Below are positions 28,518 to 36,740 of a stretch of 64,000 nt of DNA, piece by piece. Position numbers and translations under genes: made by a program. The notes under the pieces are model-generated. The model did not search any database. It had not been told where the DNA came from and saw nothing but the letters and a program-made list of their open reading frames with translations. How positions within the stretch are numbered: the stretch's first letter is position 1; the number at the start of each line of letters is the position of its first letter. The stretch is from SABI01 sp963676605 (GTDB lineage: Bacteria; Spirochaetota; Spirochaetia; Sphaerochaetales; Sphaerochaetaceae): positions 33,208 through 97,207 of the forward strand of contig CAXXSP010000054.1 in NCBI GenBank assembly GCA_963676605.2. The letters run 5' to 3'.

Positions 28518-28981
28518 GTCTGCTTCTGCTCTGAAGAATATTCGTTATACAGAGCGGAACAGGTTTCATGACCGACCTGAGAGAGCTTCAGAAGATTCTC
28601 ATCACTCCGCTGGCTTTCAAGGTACCGATAGATCAGATCATCTCTAAACCCGATCTCCTCAGCCTCTTTCGCATCACAGCCGTAATAGACTGTGTCGATA
28701 TTCGCCCAGATAATAGCAGAGAGACACATCGGACAGGGATACCCTGTCGCATAAAGCTCGCAGCCCGACAGGTCGTGTGTTCCGAGGAGAGCGCCCGCCT
28801 TCCTGATCGCATTCACTTCGGCATGAGCAGACGGATCGTGATCTCTCAGCACGCTGTTGCTTGAGACAGCAATGACCTCGCCGTCCTTTACGATCGCCGC
28901 ACCGAACGGCCCCCCGATATTCTCTCTCATCGTCCTGCCCGCCTCATCAGCAGCCAGTTTCATGATCTCTTCTCTTTTCAT
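28511..28981 (-). CDS. guaD: Guanine deaminase-type cytidine/deoxycytidylate deaminase family enzyme
   Basis: Zinc-dependent nucleobase deaminase of 156 aa. The catalytic set is HAEVNAI (His ligand and proton-shuttling Glu) and YPCPMCLSAI (two Cys ligands). The nearby DTVYYGCDAKEAEEIGFRDD region and overall length fit bacterial guanine deaminase (guanine to xanthine). The ATG at 28981 is preceded by AAGGA at a good distance; an upstream in-frame start at 29005 is less likely. Related tRNA-adenosine deaminases are the main alternative, but the C-terminal region favours GuaD. Confidence 0.85.
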   Translation of the reverse strand: MKREEIMKLAADEAGRTMRENIGGPFGAAIVKDGEVIAVSSNSVLRDHDPSAHAEVNAIRKAGALLGTHDLSGCELYATGYPCPMCLSAIIWANIDTVYYGCDAKEAEEIGFRDDLIYRYLESQRSDENLLKLSQVGHETCSALYNEYSSEQKQTY

Positions 28982-29048
28982 GTACATTCCTTCACATAGA
29001 TTCAACAGAAAAGGAGTATACCACAGAAAATAAAGAGGACAAAAGGGT

Positions 29049-29987
29049 CTATCCCAGCAGTACAGATCCTGCGAGAATCAGGAAGATCGAAACAATCGTA
29101 TCAAGGGAGAGTGTCGCGGAGACATAGTCCATATTCTTCCTGTCATCCTGCTTCATGAAAATAGGAATGACAAAGGGAGCCGGGAGAAGGAACTCAACCA
29201 TCAGGGCTCTCGTATACATCGGATCCATATCAAGAAGCGAGCGGACAAGCAGCAGATTGAGAACCACGAGGAAGATGACACTCAGCACCTTTCTTGCTGC
29301 GATCGTCTTGATTGCAAGTGACATGTTCTTCCTGTCGATACGAAGCGTGTACCCGATAATGATCGCAATCAGAGGCACGGTGAGGGAAGCCACCGTATCA
29401 ACAAAAGAGGAGATCATCTTCAGAAATGGACCCGAGTCCACATGGGGTGCGATGAATGAAAGCACAATCCCGGACAGGATAGCTAAAATCACAGGAGAGG
29501 TAAGAAATCTTTTCATCAGTGCAGAAGCACTCTGGGTCCCGCTTCTCTCCTTCGTAAGCATCGCCATGAGGACGAAGAAGACGAAGGTCACCTGACCGAG
29601 GTCAACGAGAGCGAACTTACCCAGATGCTGATCTCCGTATATCGAGAGGAAGAGAGCATACCCGAGCATACCCATCTCGAAGCCCCCCATCATAAACGCA
29701 AAGTAGGGAGACCGTATTCCCATCAGCCGCCCGATGAATCGTCCCGCCATCACCATGAGAATACAGGAGAAGAAGACTCCAGCAACCAGAATGAGATACG
29801 TTCCGTTCAGGTCAACTTCGAGAAACGCCTTGAGGAGCAGCGCAGGGAGGGCAACATCCGATACCAGGCGACGCACCGCCCCCACTCCCTGTTCAGAGAA
29901 GAAAGAAAACCGCTGAAGGGAGAAGCCGAGGGCAAACAATAAAACTACCGGCAGAACCGGTAGCAGTGTGTTGGTTAACTGTGACAT
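29049..29987 (-). CDS. AEC-family (auxin efflux carrier-like) transporter
   Basis: Membrane transporter of 312 aa with about ten helices in two five-helix halves. It begins LPVLPVVLLFALGFSLQRF and has the family's LVSDVALPALLLKAF segment in helix 2, and SFVDTVASLTVPLIAIIIG in the second half. Bacterial members move malate, malonate or other organic acids; the substrate is unknown. No clear ribosome site precedes the ATG, which lies 9 bp after the CBS-protein stop, so translation probably depends on coupling to that gene. Confidence 0.85.
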   Translation of the reverse strand: MSQLTNTLLPVLPVVLLFALGFSLQRFSFFSEQGVGAVRRLVSDVALPALLLKAFLEVDLNGTYLILVAGVFFSCILMVMAGRFIGRLMGIRSPYFAFMMGGFEMGMLGYALFLSIYGDQHLGKFALVDLGQVTFVFFVLMAMLTKERSGTQSASALMKRFLTSPVILAILSGIVLSFIAPHVDSGPFLKMISSFVDTVASLTVPLIAIIIGYTLRIDRKNMSLAIKTIAARKVLSVIFLVVLNLLLVRSLLDMDPMYTRALMVEFLLPAPFVIPIFMKQDDRKNMDYVSATLSLDTIVSIFLILAGSVLLG

Positions 29988-29996
29988 AAACGACAG

Positions 29997-30437
29997 CTAG
30001 AAAGTATTCGTGATGTAATACTCGAGCTGTCCGATCTGGAAATCACGTTCTGCAAGAGCAGCTTTGACAACATCTCCTATCGAGATGATTCCTTTCAGCT
30101 CATCCTCATCGAACACCGGAAGGTGTCTGAATCGGCCTGTAGTCATCAGGTGGAAACATTCATCAAGGTTCTGATGGAGTTTCACGTAGGTGACGCTCTT
30201 GGTCATGATGCTGCACACGGGAACAGAAGTCGGGACCTCCATCTTGCCTGCCATGTATTTCACGATATCTCTTTCACTCAGGATACCCTTCAGGGCTCCA
30301 TCTTCATCAACTACCACCACGGCACCGATTTTATGCTGGGTGAGCTTGAGAATGGCCTGTGCGAGTGTATCTTCACAGGTGACTGTGACAACCTGATTCC
30401 CTTTCTGATCTAAAATCGAACGTACTGTATTTCCCAT
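29997..30437 (-). CDS. CBS-domain-pair regulatory protein
   Basis: Cytoplasmic 146-residue protein consisting almost only of two CBS motifs. The first (~residues 15-65) includes AILKLTQHKIGAVVVVDEDG and the second (~80-130) CFHLMTTGRFRHLPVFDEDE. Stand-alone CBS pairs bind adenosine nucleotides and act as energy-sensing switches on partner proteins. Position suggests a link to the AEC transporter downstream. A strong AGGAGGT ribosome site precedes the ATG. Confidence 0.9.
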   Translation of the reverse strand: MGNTVRSILDQKGNQVVTVTCEDTLAQAILKLTQHKIGAVVVVDEDGALKGILSERDIVKYMAGKMEVPTSVPVCSIMTKSVTYVKLHQNLDECFHLMTTGRFRHLPVFDEDELKGIISIGDVVKAALAERDFQIGQLEYYITNTF

Positions 30438-30811
30438 TCAATCCACCTCCTGTTCTTGGGGTTCGTTCTGTATAAATCTATGCTATGCCTGTCTAAACGG
30501 GAAGTCAAGCATCATCTTTTTGACCCATATCATCGTTTGTGTGAAAGAATGTATTCCTGATGCGATATATATTTCCTGTTTTTCATATTTTAATCATTTT
30601 TAAACTGTTTAATGCACCTATTTCACATAAGAAACAGTTAAATGGTTCTCACTTTACACATAAAAAATTTTACATTTTTTTTCTCACAGAAAGTATGACG
30701 TAAGTTTTTTTACCCATAATTCAAAAAAAATCATCTTTTCCTATAACCTTTCATGATGTAGAATAGTTATAGAGTTATGATGTGTCACAAATAATGAAAA
30801 GGAGAAACATT
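30438..30811. other. AT-rich intergenic region upstream of tandem porin-like genes
   Basis: About 370 bases with no ORF and many short A and T tracts, the pattern of intrinsically curved promoter DNA. An 8-bp inverted repeat, AACTGTTT and AAACAGTT, lies at 30603-30610 and 30632-30639. A TAGAAT -10-like box at 30759-30764 could serve the first barrel gene, but the -35 match is weak. Confidence 0.45.
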
Positions 30812-31369
30812 ATGAAGAAAAGAAGTTTAATTGTATTATTGGTTCTTATTACTCTCGCAGTGTCAAGCGGACTCTATGCAGCAAGCACCTTCAGCATCGG
30901 AAGCGTAAACTACTACAGCTATTGGGATCTTGAAGAAGGAAACACCGATGACTACATTCCCGGCATCCGCGGTGAATTCTTCCTGAGCGACTACCTCGGT
31001 GTATCGGCAGATGCGATCGTCACCTTTTCCCTCCCCGACTACGAGTATTATGAAATGCTCTATATCGTAGACGCTGTCTTCCGACTTCCCCTCGGCATGG
31101 TTGAGCCCTACATTGCAACCGGACCCGCATTCAGAGGTATTATTGCTGGAGATAATACAGAGGCTGAAGACGAAGCCTTCGCCTACAACATCCGCACCGG
31201 TCTTGATGTTAACATCCTCGAATGGCTCTCCCTTGGTGCTGAAGTCAATTTCCTTGTCGATGATGTGGCTTATTTCGTTGAAGAGTTTGCCGACCTTACC
31301 TCTGCTCAGCAGGAAGCGCTCATTAAAGACTATAGTCTTATCGGTATCACAGCAAAGATTAAGTTCTAA
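30812..31369 (+). CDS. Outer-membrane beta-barrel protein (paralogue 1)
   Basis: Exported 185-residue protein. MKKRSLIVLLVLITLAVSS...LYA is a signal peptide, cleaved around residue 22. The rest alternates polar and hydrophobic residues in short strands (e.g. FSIGSVNYYSYW, GIRGEFFLSDYLGVSADAIV) and ends ITAKIKF with the terminal Phe recognised by the BAM machinery, so an eight-stranded barrel is likely. No enzyme motif is seen. The ATG at 30812 has AAAGGAG before it; an upstream ATG at 30782 would spoil the signal peptide. It has its own terminator, and a diverged copy follows. Confidence 0.82.
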   Translation: MKKRSLIVLLVLITLAVSSGLYAASTFSIGSVNYYSYWDLEEGNTDDYIPGIRGEFFLSDYLGVSADAIVTFSLPDYEYYEMLYIVDAVFRLPLGMVEPYIATGPAFRGIIAGDNTEAEDEAFAYNIRTGLDVNILEWLSLGAEVNFLVDDVAYFVEEFADLTSAQQEALIKDYSLIGITAKIKF

Positions 31370-31390
31370 GCATACCAGCTCTGACACTCA

Positions 31391-31419
31391 CACAGGCCTG
31401 AACTCAGGCCTGTTTTTTT
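31391..31419 (+). terminator. Rho-independent terminator
   Basis: ACAGGCCTG and CAGGCCTGT form a 9-bp GC-rich stem followed by eight T residues, 21 bp after the first barrel gene. Confidence 0.93.
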
Positions 31420-31527
31420 TGTGTGTTCTCACAGAAATATGTACATCATCAGGCTGAAACCTTTTCGAACCCTGAGTTGTTGTCTATAGTGTACCTGTCA
31501 CTAAGATTGGACAAAAGGAGTGAGCTT

Positions 31528-32082
31528 ATGACAAAGAAAACACTAGGTATCCTGATAGTAACCATCGCAATCATTGCATCAGGGAATCTGACAGCAGCAC
31601 ATACACTGGCAATCGGAAGTGTGAACTACTACGATTACGCAACGCTAGAAGCAGGAGACTTCGATAACGAACTCCATCAGGGAATCAGGATCGAATATTT
31701 CTTCAACGACAATCTCGGAATTTCAGCAGATTCCATCATCATCAAAGAAAATGACTGGCACCAGGAGAAAGTTTCCGTCTACTTCCTTGATGCTATCCTC
31801 CGTCTTCCCCTCGATCCCCTTGAACCGTATATCGGTATCGGGCCGACCTACCGAAGCTCTATGGATCACCATGACACAGAGATCGAACAACTTGCCTACA
31901 ATGTCCGTTTCGGTGTTGATTTCATAGCACTCGGCTGGCTTTCAGTGGGTATAGAATCCAACTTCCTTGTTGATGATGTGCCTGATTTTTTCAACACACT
32001 CTCCCATTCATCGGCAAGCGAGATCGCCGAGGCGGTTCAGGATCAGAGCCTCATCGGCCTGACAGCGAAAGTCACATTCTAG
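31528..32082 (+). CDS. Outer-membrane beta-barrel protein (paralogue 2)
   Basis: A tandem relative of the preceding gene, 184 aa. Aligned landmarks are AIGSVNYYDYATLEAGD, EYFFNDNLGISADSI, ILRLPLDPLEPYIGIGP, ESNFLVDDVPDFF and the final LIGLTAKVTF with terminal Phe. A signal peptide (MTKKTLGILIVTIAIIAS...) is present. The open frame begins at 31423, but AAAAGGAG precedes the ATG at 31528. Surface-exposed loops (around DHHDTEIEQ) differ most between copies, as expected for barrels facing variable selection. Confidence 0.82.
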   Translation: MTKKTLGILIVTIAIIASGNLTAAHTLAIGSVNYYDYATLEAGDFDNELHQGIRIEYFFNDNLGISADSIIIKENDWHQEKVSVYFLDAILRLPLDPLEPYIGIGPTYRSSMDHHDTEIEQLAYNVRFGVDFIALGWLSVGIESNFLVDDVPDFFNTLSHSSASEIAEAVQDQSLIGLTAKVTF

Positions 32083-32106
32083 AAAACCCTCTTTATCATT
32101 CTTACG

Positions 32107-32132
32107 CGGGACTGCTCGACAGTCCCGTTTTT
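32107..32132 (+). terminator. Rho-independent terminator
   Basis: CGGGACTG, a CTCGA loop and CAGTCCCG are followed by five T residues, 25 bp after the second barrel gene. Confidence 0.92.
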
Positions 32133-32133
32133 C

Positions 32134-32163
32134 TTGTACACGTAAGCCTCTCTATGCTACTCT
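32134..32163 (+). promoter_or_regulatory. Possible promoter placing the thiN start codon at +1
   Basis: TTGTAC, 18 nt, TACTCT, then 6 nt to the ATG at 32170, which has no ribosome site. The -10 match is weak. It is one of several similar arrangements in the window. Confidence 0.4.
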
Positions 32164-32169
32164 CATGCT

Positions 32170-32796
32170 ATGAAAACTCATGCCCTCGTGTTCACCGGAG
32201 GGAAAGGTCCCAGAAAACTTACCCTCGAAGAAAAGTACATCTCATCAGCCTACATCTGTGCGGCAGACAGCGGACTCGACATAGCTCACCGGTTCAATCT
32301 GGACGTGCAGTTCGCTATCGGAGACTTCGACTCGATAGAAGAAAGTTCGCTCCTCTCTTCTGTGGAGCATACACAGCTTCCCCGTGAGAAAGATATTACT
32401 GATACCGAGGCGCTTCTCCAGCATATACAGAGTATCGGGATAGAGGAATATACCCTTATAGGCGGAGGCGAGGGTCGCTTCGACCATCTCCTTCATCTTT
32501 TTTCCCTGTTCTCCCGCTACCCCTCCCCTTCAAGGTGGCTTACAGCCCGGGAAGAGATGATACTGATAGATAAAACATCTACTCTCCCCGTCGGGAAAGG
32601 AAAAACCGTGAGTTTTCTCCCCGTAAAAATCGATGGAGTCTCGTATGTCACGTGCGCAGATCTCCGATGGCCTCTACAGAATTTTCTCATAAACCATGTT
32701 CAGATGAGCATCTCAAATGTGACAGCTGAAGAACATCTTCAGATTTTCGTTGAAGGAGATCCGGTCTACCTCGTCCTGCCAACCCTCGATTCATGA
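32170..32796 (+). CDS. thiN: Thiamine pyrophosphokinase
   Basis: Transfers pyrophosphate from ATP to thiamine, giving the coenzyme thiamine diphosphate. The 208-residue protein has the family motifs in order: AADSGLDIA (~residue 36), GDFDSIEE (~54), the acidic REKDITDTEALL (~76) and GGGEGRFDHLLH (~98), followed by the beta-barrel thiamine-binding C-terminus. No ribosome site precedes the ATG and no TPP riboswitch is seen upstream, so expression may be constitutive or from a leaderless mRNA. It stands alone between the barrel genes and the AroE-like gene. Confidence 0.9.
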   Translation: MKTHALVFTGGKGPRKLTLEEKYISSAYICAADSGLDIAHRFNLDVQFAIGDFDSIEESSLLSSVEHTQLPREKDITDTEALLQHIQSIGIEEYTLIGGGEGRFDHLLHLFSLFSRYPSPSRWLTAREEMILIDKTSTLPVGKGKTVSFLPVKIDGVSYVTCADLRWPLQNFLINHVQMSISNVTAEEHLQIFVEGDPVYLVLPTLDS

Positions 32797-32876
32797 GAAA
32801 TTAACGGTGACATACTACAGGTTCTACGGTACAATAAGATATTGTATAAGGAAATAGTGTTTTTCGGAGTTATTGA

Positions 32877-33758
32877 ATGATATATGAGAAAGAAGATCTT
32901 GCCGCATTGATGAAGGGACCGCTCAGTCTCCTGCACGGTTGTATCGGTACTCCTGTGACGGGAAACCCGACACAGTACATGATCGAACAGGCCTTCCATC
33001 ATCAGCAGCTCCCCCACCGGTATCTCACCTTCGATATCAACCAGAAGAGCTGTGAGCAGGCTATGAATGGCCTGAAGGCTCTGGGATTCAACGGCTGGAA
33101 TATCACAAGCCCTTTCAAAGTGGAAGCGACCCGGTATGTGGATCGCCTTACTCCTTCTGCAGAGCTTATCGGAGCAATCAACTGCGTGTATCAGGAAGGC
33201 GGGAAGTTTGTAGGAGAGAACACTGACGGAAAGGGTTTCCTGAAGGCTGTGTCAGAAACAGGTAACGTTCAAGGAAAGGATATCCTCATATTCGGAGCCG
33301 GAGGCGCCGCACGCTCCATTATCTGCGAGCTTGCCCTTGCCGGTGCCGCCTCAGTGAAGATCGTGAACAGAGACCTTTCGAAGGCAGAGAAGATAGTTCA
33401 GGACCTGACAGGGAAAGTTTCTTCCAATCTGAGTGCAGATTCAATGGGAGATGAATATACTATTACCGATGCATACGATATCATCGTACAGGCGACAAGC
33501 GTCGGCCTCTTCAATGAAGAGGCGATGATTCCCGTCGTGTTTGCCCCTGGAGACTACTCAGAGAGTATCGCCTGCGACGTGGTGTTCAATCCGGTTGAGA
33601 CCCGTTTTCTCACAGCGGCAGGCCATGCCGGCTGCCAGTGTCTCGACGGGCTTGGCATGCTGGCCCATCAGGGAGCAATCATCTATACTACATGGAGCGG
33701 TTCAGAAGCACCTGTCGAAATCATGAAACAGGCTCTCCTTGAATCCTTCTCGTTATAA
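32877..33758 (+). CDS. Divergent shikimate dehydrogenase-family protein
   Basis: Two-domain NADP-type oxidoreductase of 293 aa. The substrate domain keeps the catalytic Lys-containing loop GWNITSPFK (~residue 82) and ENTDGKGF (~residue 118); the Rossmann domain begins ILIFGAGGAARSI (~residue 137) with VNRDLSKAE after it. The usual N-terminal shikimate-anchoring SxS motif is replaced by GTPVTGNPTQYM, so the substrate may be quinate or another hydroxy acid. A CGGAG ribosome site is present. No other aromatic-pathway gene is adjacent. An AroE role is possible but not certain. Confidence 0.8.
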   Translation: MIYEKEDLAALMKGPLSLLHGCIGTPVTGNPTQYMIEQAFHHQQLPHRYLTFDINQKSCEQAMNGLKALGFNGWNITSPFKVEATRYVDRLTPSAELIGAINCVYQEGGKFVGENTDGKGFLKAVSETGNVQGKDILIFGAGGAARSIICELALAGAASVKIVNRDLSKAEKIVQDLTGKVSSNLSADSMGDEYTITDAYDIIVQATSVGLFNEEAMIPVVFAPGDYSESIACDVVFNPVETRFLTAAGHAGCQCLDGLGMLAHQGAIIYTTWSGSEAPVEIMKQALLESFSL

Positions 33759-33768
33759 AGGACGTGTG

Positions 33769-34878
33769 ATGAGAGAGCAGAGGGAAGAAAATACATATCA
33801 GATCTCACGCCGCATGCAACGGGTTCTCAGGTTATCTGATAAGCTCCTGGGCAGTGAAGATGTCACAGAATTAAACGAGTCACAGATCCATGAGCTGAAC
33901 AAAAGAACCATTCCAAACAACAGAAAAACCCGTTCCCTCCTAGGCAAACTGAATAAGGACATTGAGCACAATACGTTCATCATTCCCGTTGAGGGTGGTG
34001 CCCTGACCGGCTATTTCTTCCTGCCGAAGTCCTCCAGTGCAGCGAGAATCTCCTCCTTGAGACCTCTGATTGTGTTCTATCACGGAGGCGGATGGGTCCT
34101 CGGAAACATGGATGTCTACACCTACCTGTGCAACAGGATCGCATCAATCACCAATGCGGCAGTTCTCGCTGTCGATTATCGTCTTGCGCCTGCCCATACC
34201 TTCCCTACGGCTGCTGAAGACTGCTACGAAACCCTCATGTGGGCCTCTCAAGGAGCACGGTACTGGAAAGTCGACCCCGAGAGGATCTATGTCATGGGAG
34301 ACAGTGCAGGGGGAAACCTTGCTGCAGTGGTCTGTCGGATGTCTCGCGACAGAAAGGGTCCGCAGATAGCAGGTCAGATTCTCATCTCCCCTGTAACGGA
34401 CGGGAGAATGCGTACCGCAAGCTATCAGGCTCACAAGGATTCTCCGACTCTCACGATGAAAACGATGCAGTTCTTCATCAAGAGCTACCAGAGCGAACCG
34501 AAGGACACACTGAACCCTCTGTTCTCTCCTCTCCTTGCGAAAGACCATTCACGGCTTCCGCCGGCGCTGATCATCGGAGCTGAGTACGATCCTTTGCTGG
34601 ATGATGCAAAACTCTACAGCGAAGCTCTTGCCTCGGCCGATACGCCTGTGAGATACCTTGAAATACCTCACGGCCTACACGGAACCTCCATCTATCCGAA
34701 AGCGGACGGAACATGTGAAATCGATTCAGCGATCATACAGTTCATCTCCGGAAGGTCTCTCCAGAATATTTCATTGATCAAGAAAAAAGATCTGCTGAAA
34801 CTCCTGAAAAAGGAGCAGAAGGACCTCGGTAAGAAGAACAAGGGATACATTGCTGCAGGGGTAAGTGAATCGTCCTAG
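33769..34878 (+). CDS. Alpha/beta hydrolase, HSL-type esterase/lipase
   Basis: Cytoplasmic esterase of 369 aa in the hormone-sensitive-lipase (abhydrolase_3) group. The oxyanion motif is FYHGGGWVLG (~residue 105), the nucleophile Ser lies in GDSAGGNLA (~residue 185), the acid Asp in EYDPLLDDA (~residue 285), and the His in PHGLHGTS (~residue 310). The N-terminal ~60 residues form a helical lid-like region, and a Lys-rich tail follows the catalytic domain. The ATG at 33769 follows AAAGGA and is preferred over the frame opening at 33739. It starts 10 bp after the AroE-like gene. Confidence 0.88.
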   Translation: MREQREENTYQISRRMQRVLRLSDKLLGSEDVTELNESQIHELNKRTIPNNRKTRSLLGKLNKDIEHNTFIIPVEGGALTGYFFLPKSSSAARISSLRPLIVFYHGGGWVLGNMDVYTYLCNRIASITNAAVLAVDYRLAPAHTFPTAAEDCYETLMWASQGARYWKVDPERIYVMGDSAGGNLAAVVCRMSRDRKGPQIAGQILISPVTDGRMRTASYQAHKDSPTLTMKTMQFFIKSYQSEPKDTLNPLFSPLLAKDHSRLPPALIIGAEYDPLLDDAKLYSEALASADTPVRYLEIPHGLHGTSIYPKADGTCEIDSAIIQFISGRSLQNISLIKKKDLLKLLKKEQKDLGKKNKGYIAAGVSESS

Positions 34879-35915
34879 GAGTTCCTGTAGAGAATATCGT
34901 TGACATCCTCCATCTTCCGCGGGTGCGGCTCCTTCCCTATGAGCAGTCCGATCGACTCTCTCTCGATCGAATAGGGATTCTTTGCTGAGGCGGAGAAGAA
35001 GCAATACCAGCATTTCTCATCTGATTTGTACTTTAGGGAACTTGTCCTGATATGCCCGCTTGCCCACCCCTTCTCGCTCGGGGTGAGGATAGGCTTGCAA
35101 TCGCTATAGGGAAAACTCAACCCGTCACTGCTGTCGAGCACGATAATCGCTGAGGAATTCACCTTCTTCTTCTCGTCGTAGAAGTAGGAGGTCTCTAGGG
35201 CCTTATACATCCCTTCATCCCCATAGACTGCTATCTGTCCTACTCCGAGGGATCTGTAATACTCATTCCCTCCCGACTCTGCCACAGGTTCATTCATCTC
35301 CTGATGGTAGGGTCCGAGAAGCTGAGGAGCTGCAGAGCTCACCGTGAAGCGGGCTACTCTTCTATCCTCCTGAATAGAGGATACCCCGAGATAGAGGCGG
35401 TAGCCGTGATCGGTGGAGATCAGCTGGGGGTGGGAAAGTCGCGGCTTCTCCTTCGATCCCGAAGCCTGTGCGATCGCATGAGCACTCACGAGGTGACGTG
35501 GATTGCTCCAGATATAAAGATCGGTAGAACTCATCAGATCGATATGACTCTCCCGGTGAACCTCATCCCTGCTGACTCGCCCCTTCCTTCCCAGCAGAGG
35601 GATGAACCGTCCCCGCTGTTCATAGAGAAGATGGAACGTACCATCCTCTTCAAATATCGAGGGGCAGGAACCGCCAGGGATCAGCAGCTTCTGATGAGAC
35701 CAGCTGATTCCGCTCTCGGAGGTGTAATGATGAATCCCGAGATCAGAGTGAGCGAACAGATGCCATTTCTCATCAGGAGCTTCTTCTGGAAGAAGGACAG
35801 AGGGATTGGAGAGTCGTACCTGCACCGGATGGCTCTGGATAATCGGTTCATCCGAGAAAGGAAACCAGGAGAGATTTTCGAGATTCTGAAACATTTCAGG
35901 AGGAACCCCTCTCAT
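34875..35915 (-). CDS. Five-bladed beta-propeller glycosidase-like protein
   Basis: Soluble 346-residue protein with no signal peptide. It shows repeated WHLFAH, FHLLYEQ, YRLYLGVSS and WYCFFSAS strands at regular spacing, the pattern of five-bladed propellers of the GH43/GH32/GH68 clan. Aspartate/glutamate positions for catalysis could not be fixed confidently, so activity on a sugar is inferred from fold only. Its start overlaps the stop of the small membrane-protein gene (ATGA), placing it at the end of a minus-strand unit with lspA. Confidence 0.6.
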   Translation of the reverse strand: MRGVPPEMFQNLENLSWFPFSDEPIIQSHPVQVRLSNPSVLLPEEAPDEKWHLFAHSDLGIHHYTSESGISWSHQKLLIPGGSCPSIFEEDGTFHLLYEQRGRFIPLLGRKGRVSRDEVHRESHIDLMSSTDLYIWSNPRHLVSAHAIAQASGSKEKPRLSHPQLISTDHGYRLYLGVSSIQEDRRVARFTVSSAAPQLLGPYHQEMNEPVAESGGNEYYRSLGVGQIAVYGDEGMYKALETSYFYDEKKKVNSSAIIVLDSSDGLSFPYSDCKPILTPSEKGWASGHIRTSSLKYKSDEKCWYCFFSASAKNPYSIERESIGLLIGKEPHPRKMEDVNDILYRNS

Positions 35916-36208
35916 TTCTTATCTCCCCGCCTCTTCGTGGTATTCATTTTTCTACTGAATATAGGAGAAAGATAATCCTCCAGGTTCACTTTGGAGCTGA
36001 TCTTTTTCATGGCGAAGGTATAGAGGAAGAACGAACCGCCGATACTTATGATGAAGAGAACCGCAAGCAGCATAGGGAACATCGTGCTGTCCTGACTGAC
36101 AAAGCGGACAAGGAGTGCGAAGAATACAAAAAACAGCACCATCATAAGCACCAGGTTAAGCAGTGTGGCAATAAGTATGAATAGGACAGTATTAACCTTC
36201 TTGTTCAT
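35912..36208 (-). CDS. Small membrane protein with two helices
   Basis: 98-residue protein of unknown function. Two hydrophobic segments, residues ~7-33 and ~48-66, are joined by a short RFVSQDSTMFP loop, and a basic tail (FSRKMNTTKRRGDKK) probably lies in the cytoplasm. GAAGGAG precedes the ATG. It overlaps lspA by 17 bp and the next gene by 4 bp. Confidence 0.7.
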   Translation of the reverse strand: MNKKVNTVLFILIATLLNLVLMMVLFFVFFALLVRFVSQDSTMFPMLLAVLFIISIGGSFFLYTFAMKKISSKVNLEDYLSPIFSRKMNTTKRRGDKK

Positions 36209-36731
36209 CTATCTTCTCCTTTCTTCCTCCCTTCATCTCCAGAAGAATCGAGAGTATCAACAGTATAGCACATACAACGATCGATGCATCAGCCACATTG
36301 AAGGTCGGCCATCGTTCGAATCCCAGGAACCCGTAGACACGGACGCTGATAAAGTCTACCACCCATTCTTCCCGGAACATCCTGTCGAGGACATTGCCGA
36401 GGCCTCCCCCCACAATACCTGCCAGAGCCCATCTCTGGAGAGTGGTGATCTCCCGTGCCCTGAGAATATAGATACAGACAAGGACGATAAGGATCAGCGG
36501 TACCGTGATAAAAAGAATGCTCTTAAGTGCATCCGGCAGTCCGGCTCCCAGCGAGAAGCCGACGGCATCATTTCGTACGTGAACTATCCACAGAAAGTCA
36601 GAGAAGAGATTGAGAAAGATCGAGCCAGTCTTCACATGGGTAACGATCCAGTATTTGCTCAGCTGATCAGCGAGAATGATAAGAAGGGAAAGGGCAAAGG
36701 GAAGCAGTGCGAAGATACCTTTTTTCTGCAT
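36192..36731 (-). CDS. lspA: Lipoprotein signal peptidase (signal peptidase II)
   Basis: Inner-membrane aspartyl protease that removes signal peptides from prolipoproteins. The 179-residue protein has four hydrophobic segments. The conserved boxes are VHVRNDAVGFSLG, GGGLGNVLDRMF (first catalytic Asp) and FNVADASIVV (second catalytic Asp). Its length is slightly above the E. coli enzyme because of an insertion (VYGFLGFERWPT) between the boxes. An AGGGGG ribosome site is present. Genes overlap at its 3' end. Confidence 0.93.
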   Translation of the reverse strand: MQKKGIFALLPFALSLLIILADQLSKYWIVTHVKTGSIFLNLFSDFLWIVHVRNDAVGFSLGAGLPDALKSILFITVPLILIVLVCIYILRAREITTLQRWALAGIVGGGLGNVLDRMFREEWVVDFISVRVYGFLGFERWPTFNVADASIVVCAILLILSILLEMKGGRKEKIDEQEG

Positions 36732-36740
36732 ACGTTCCCC

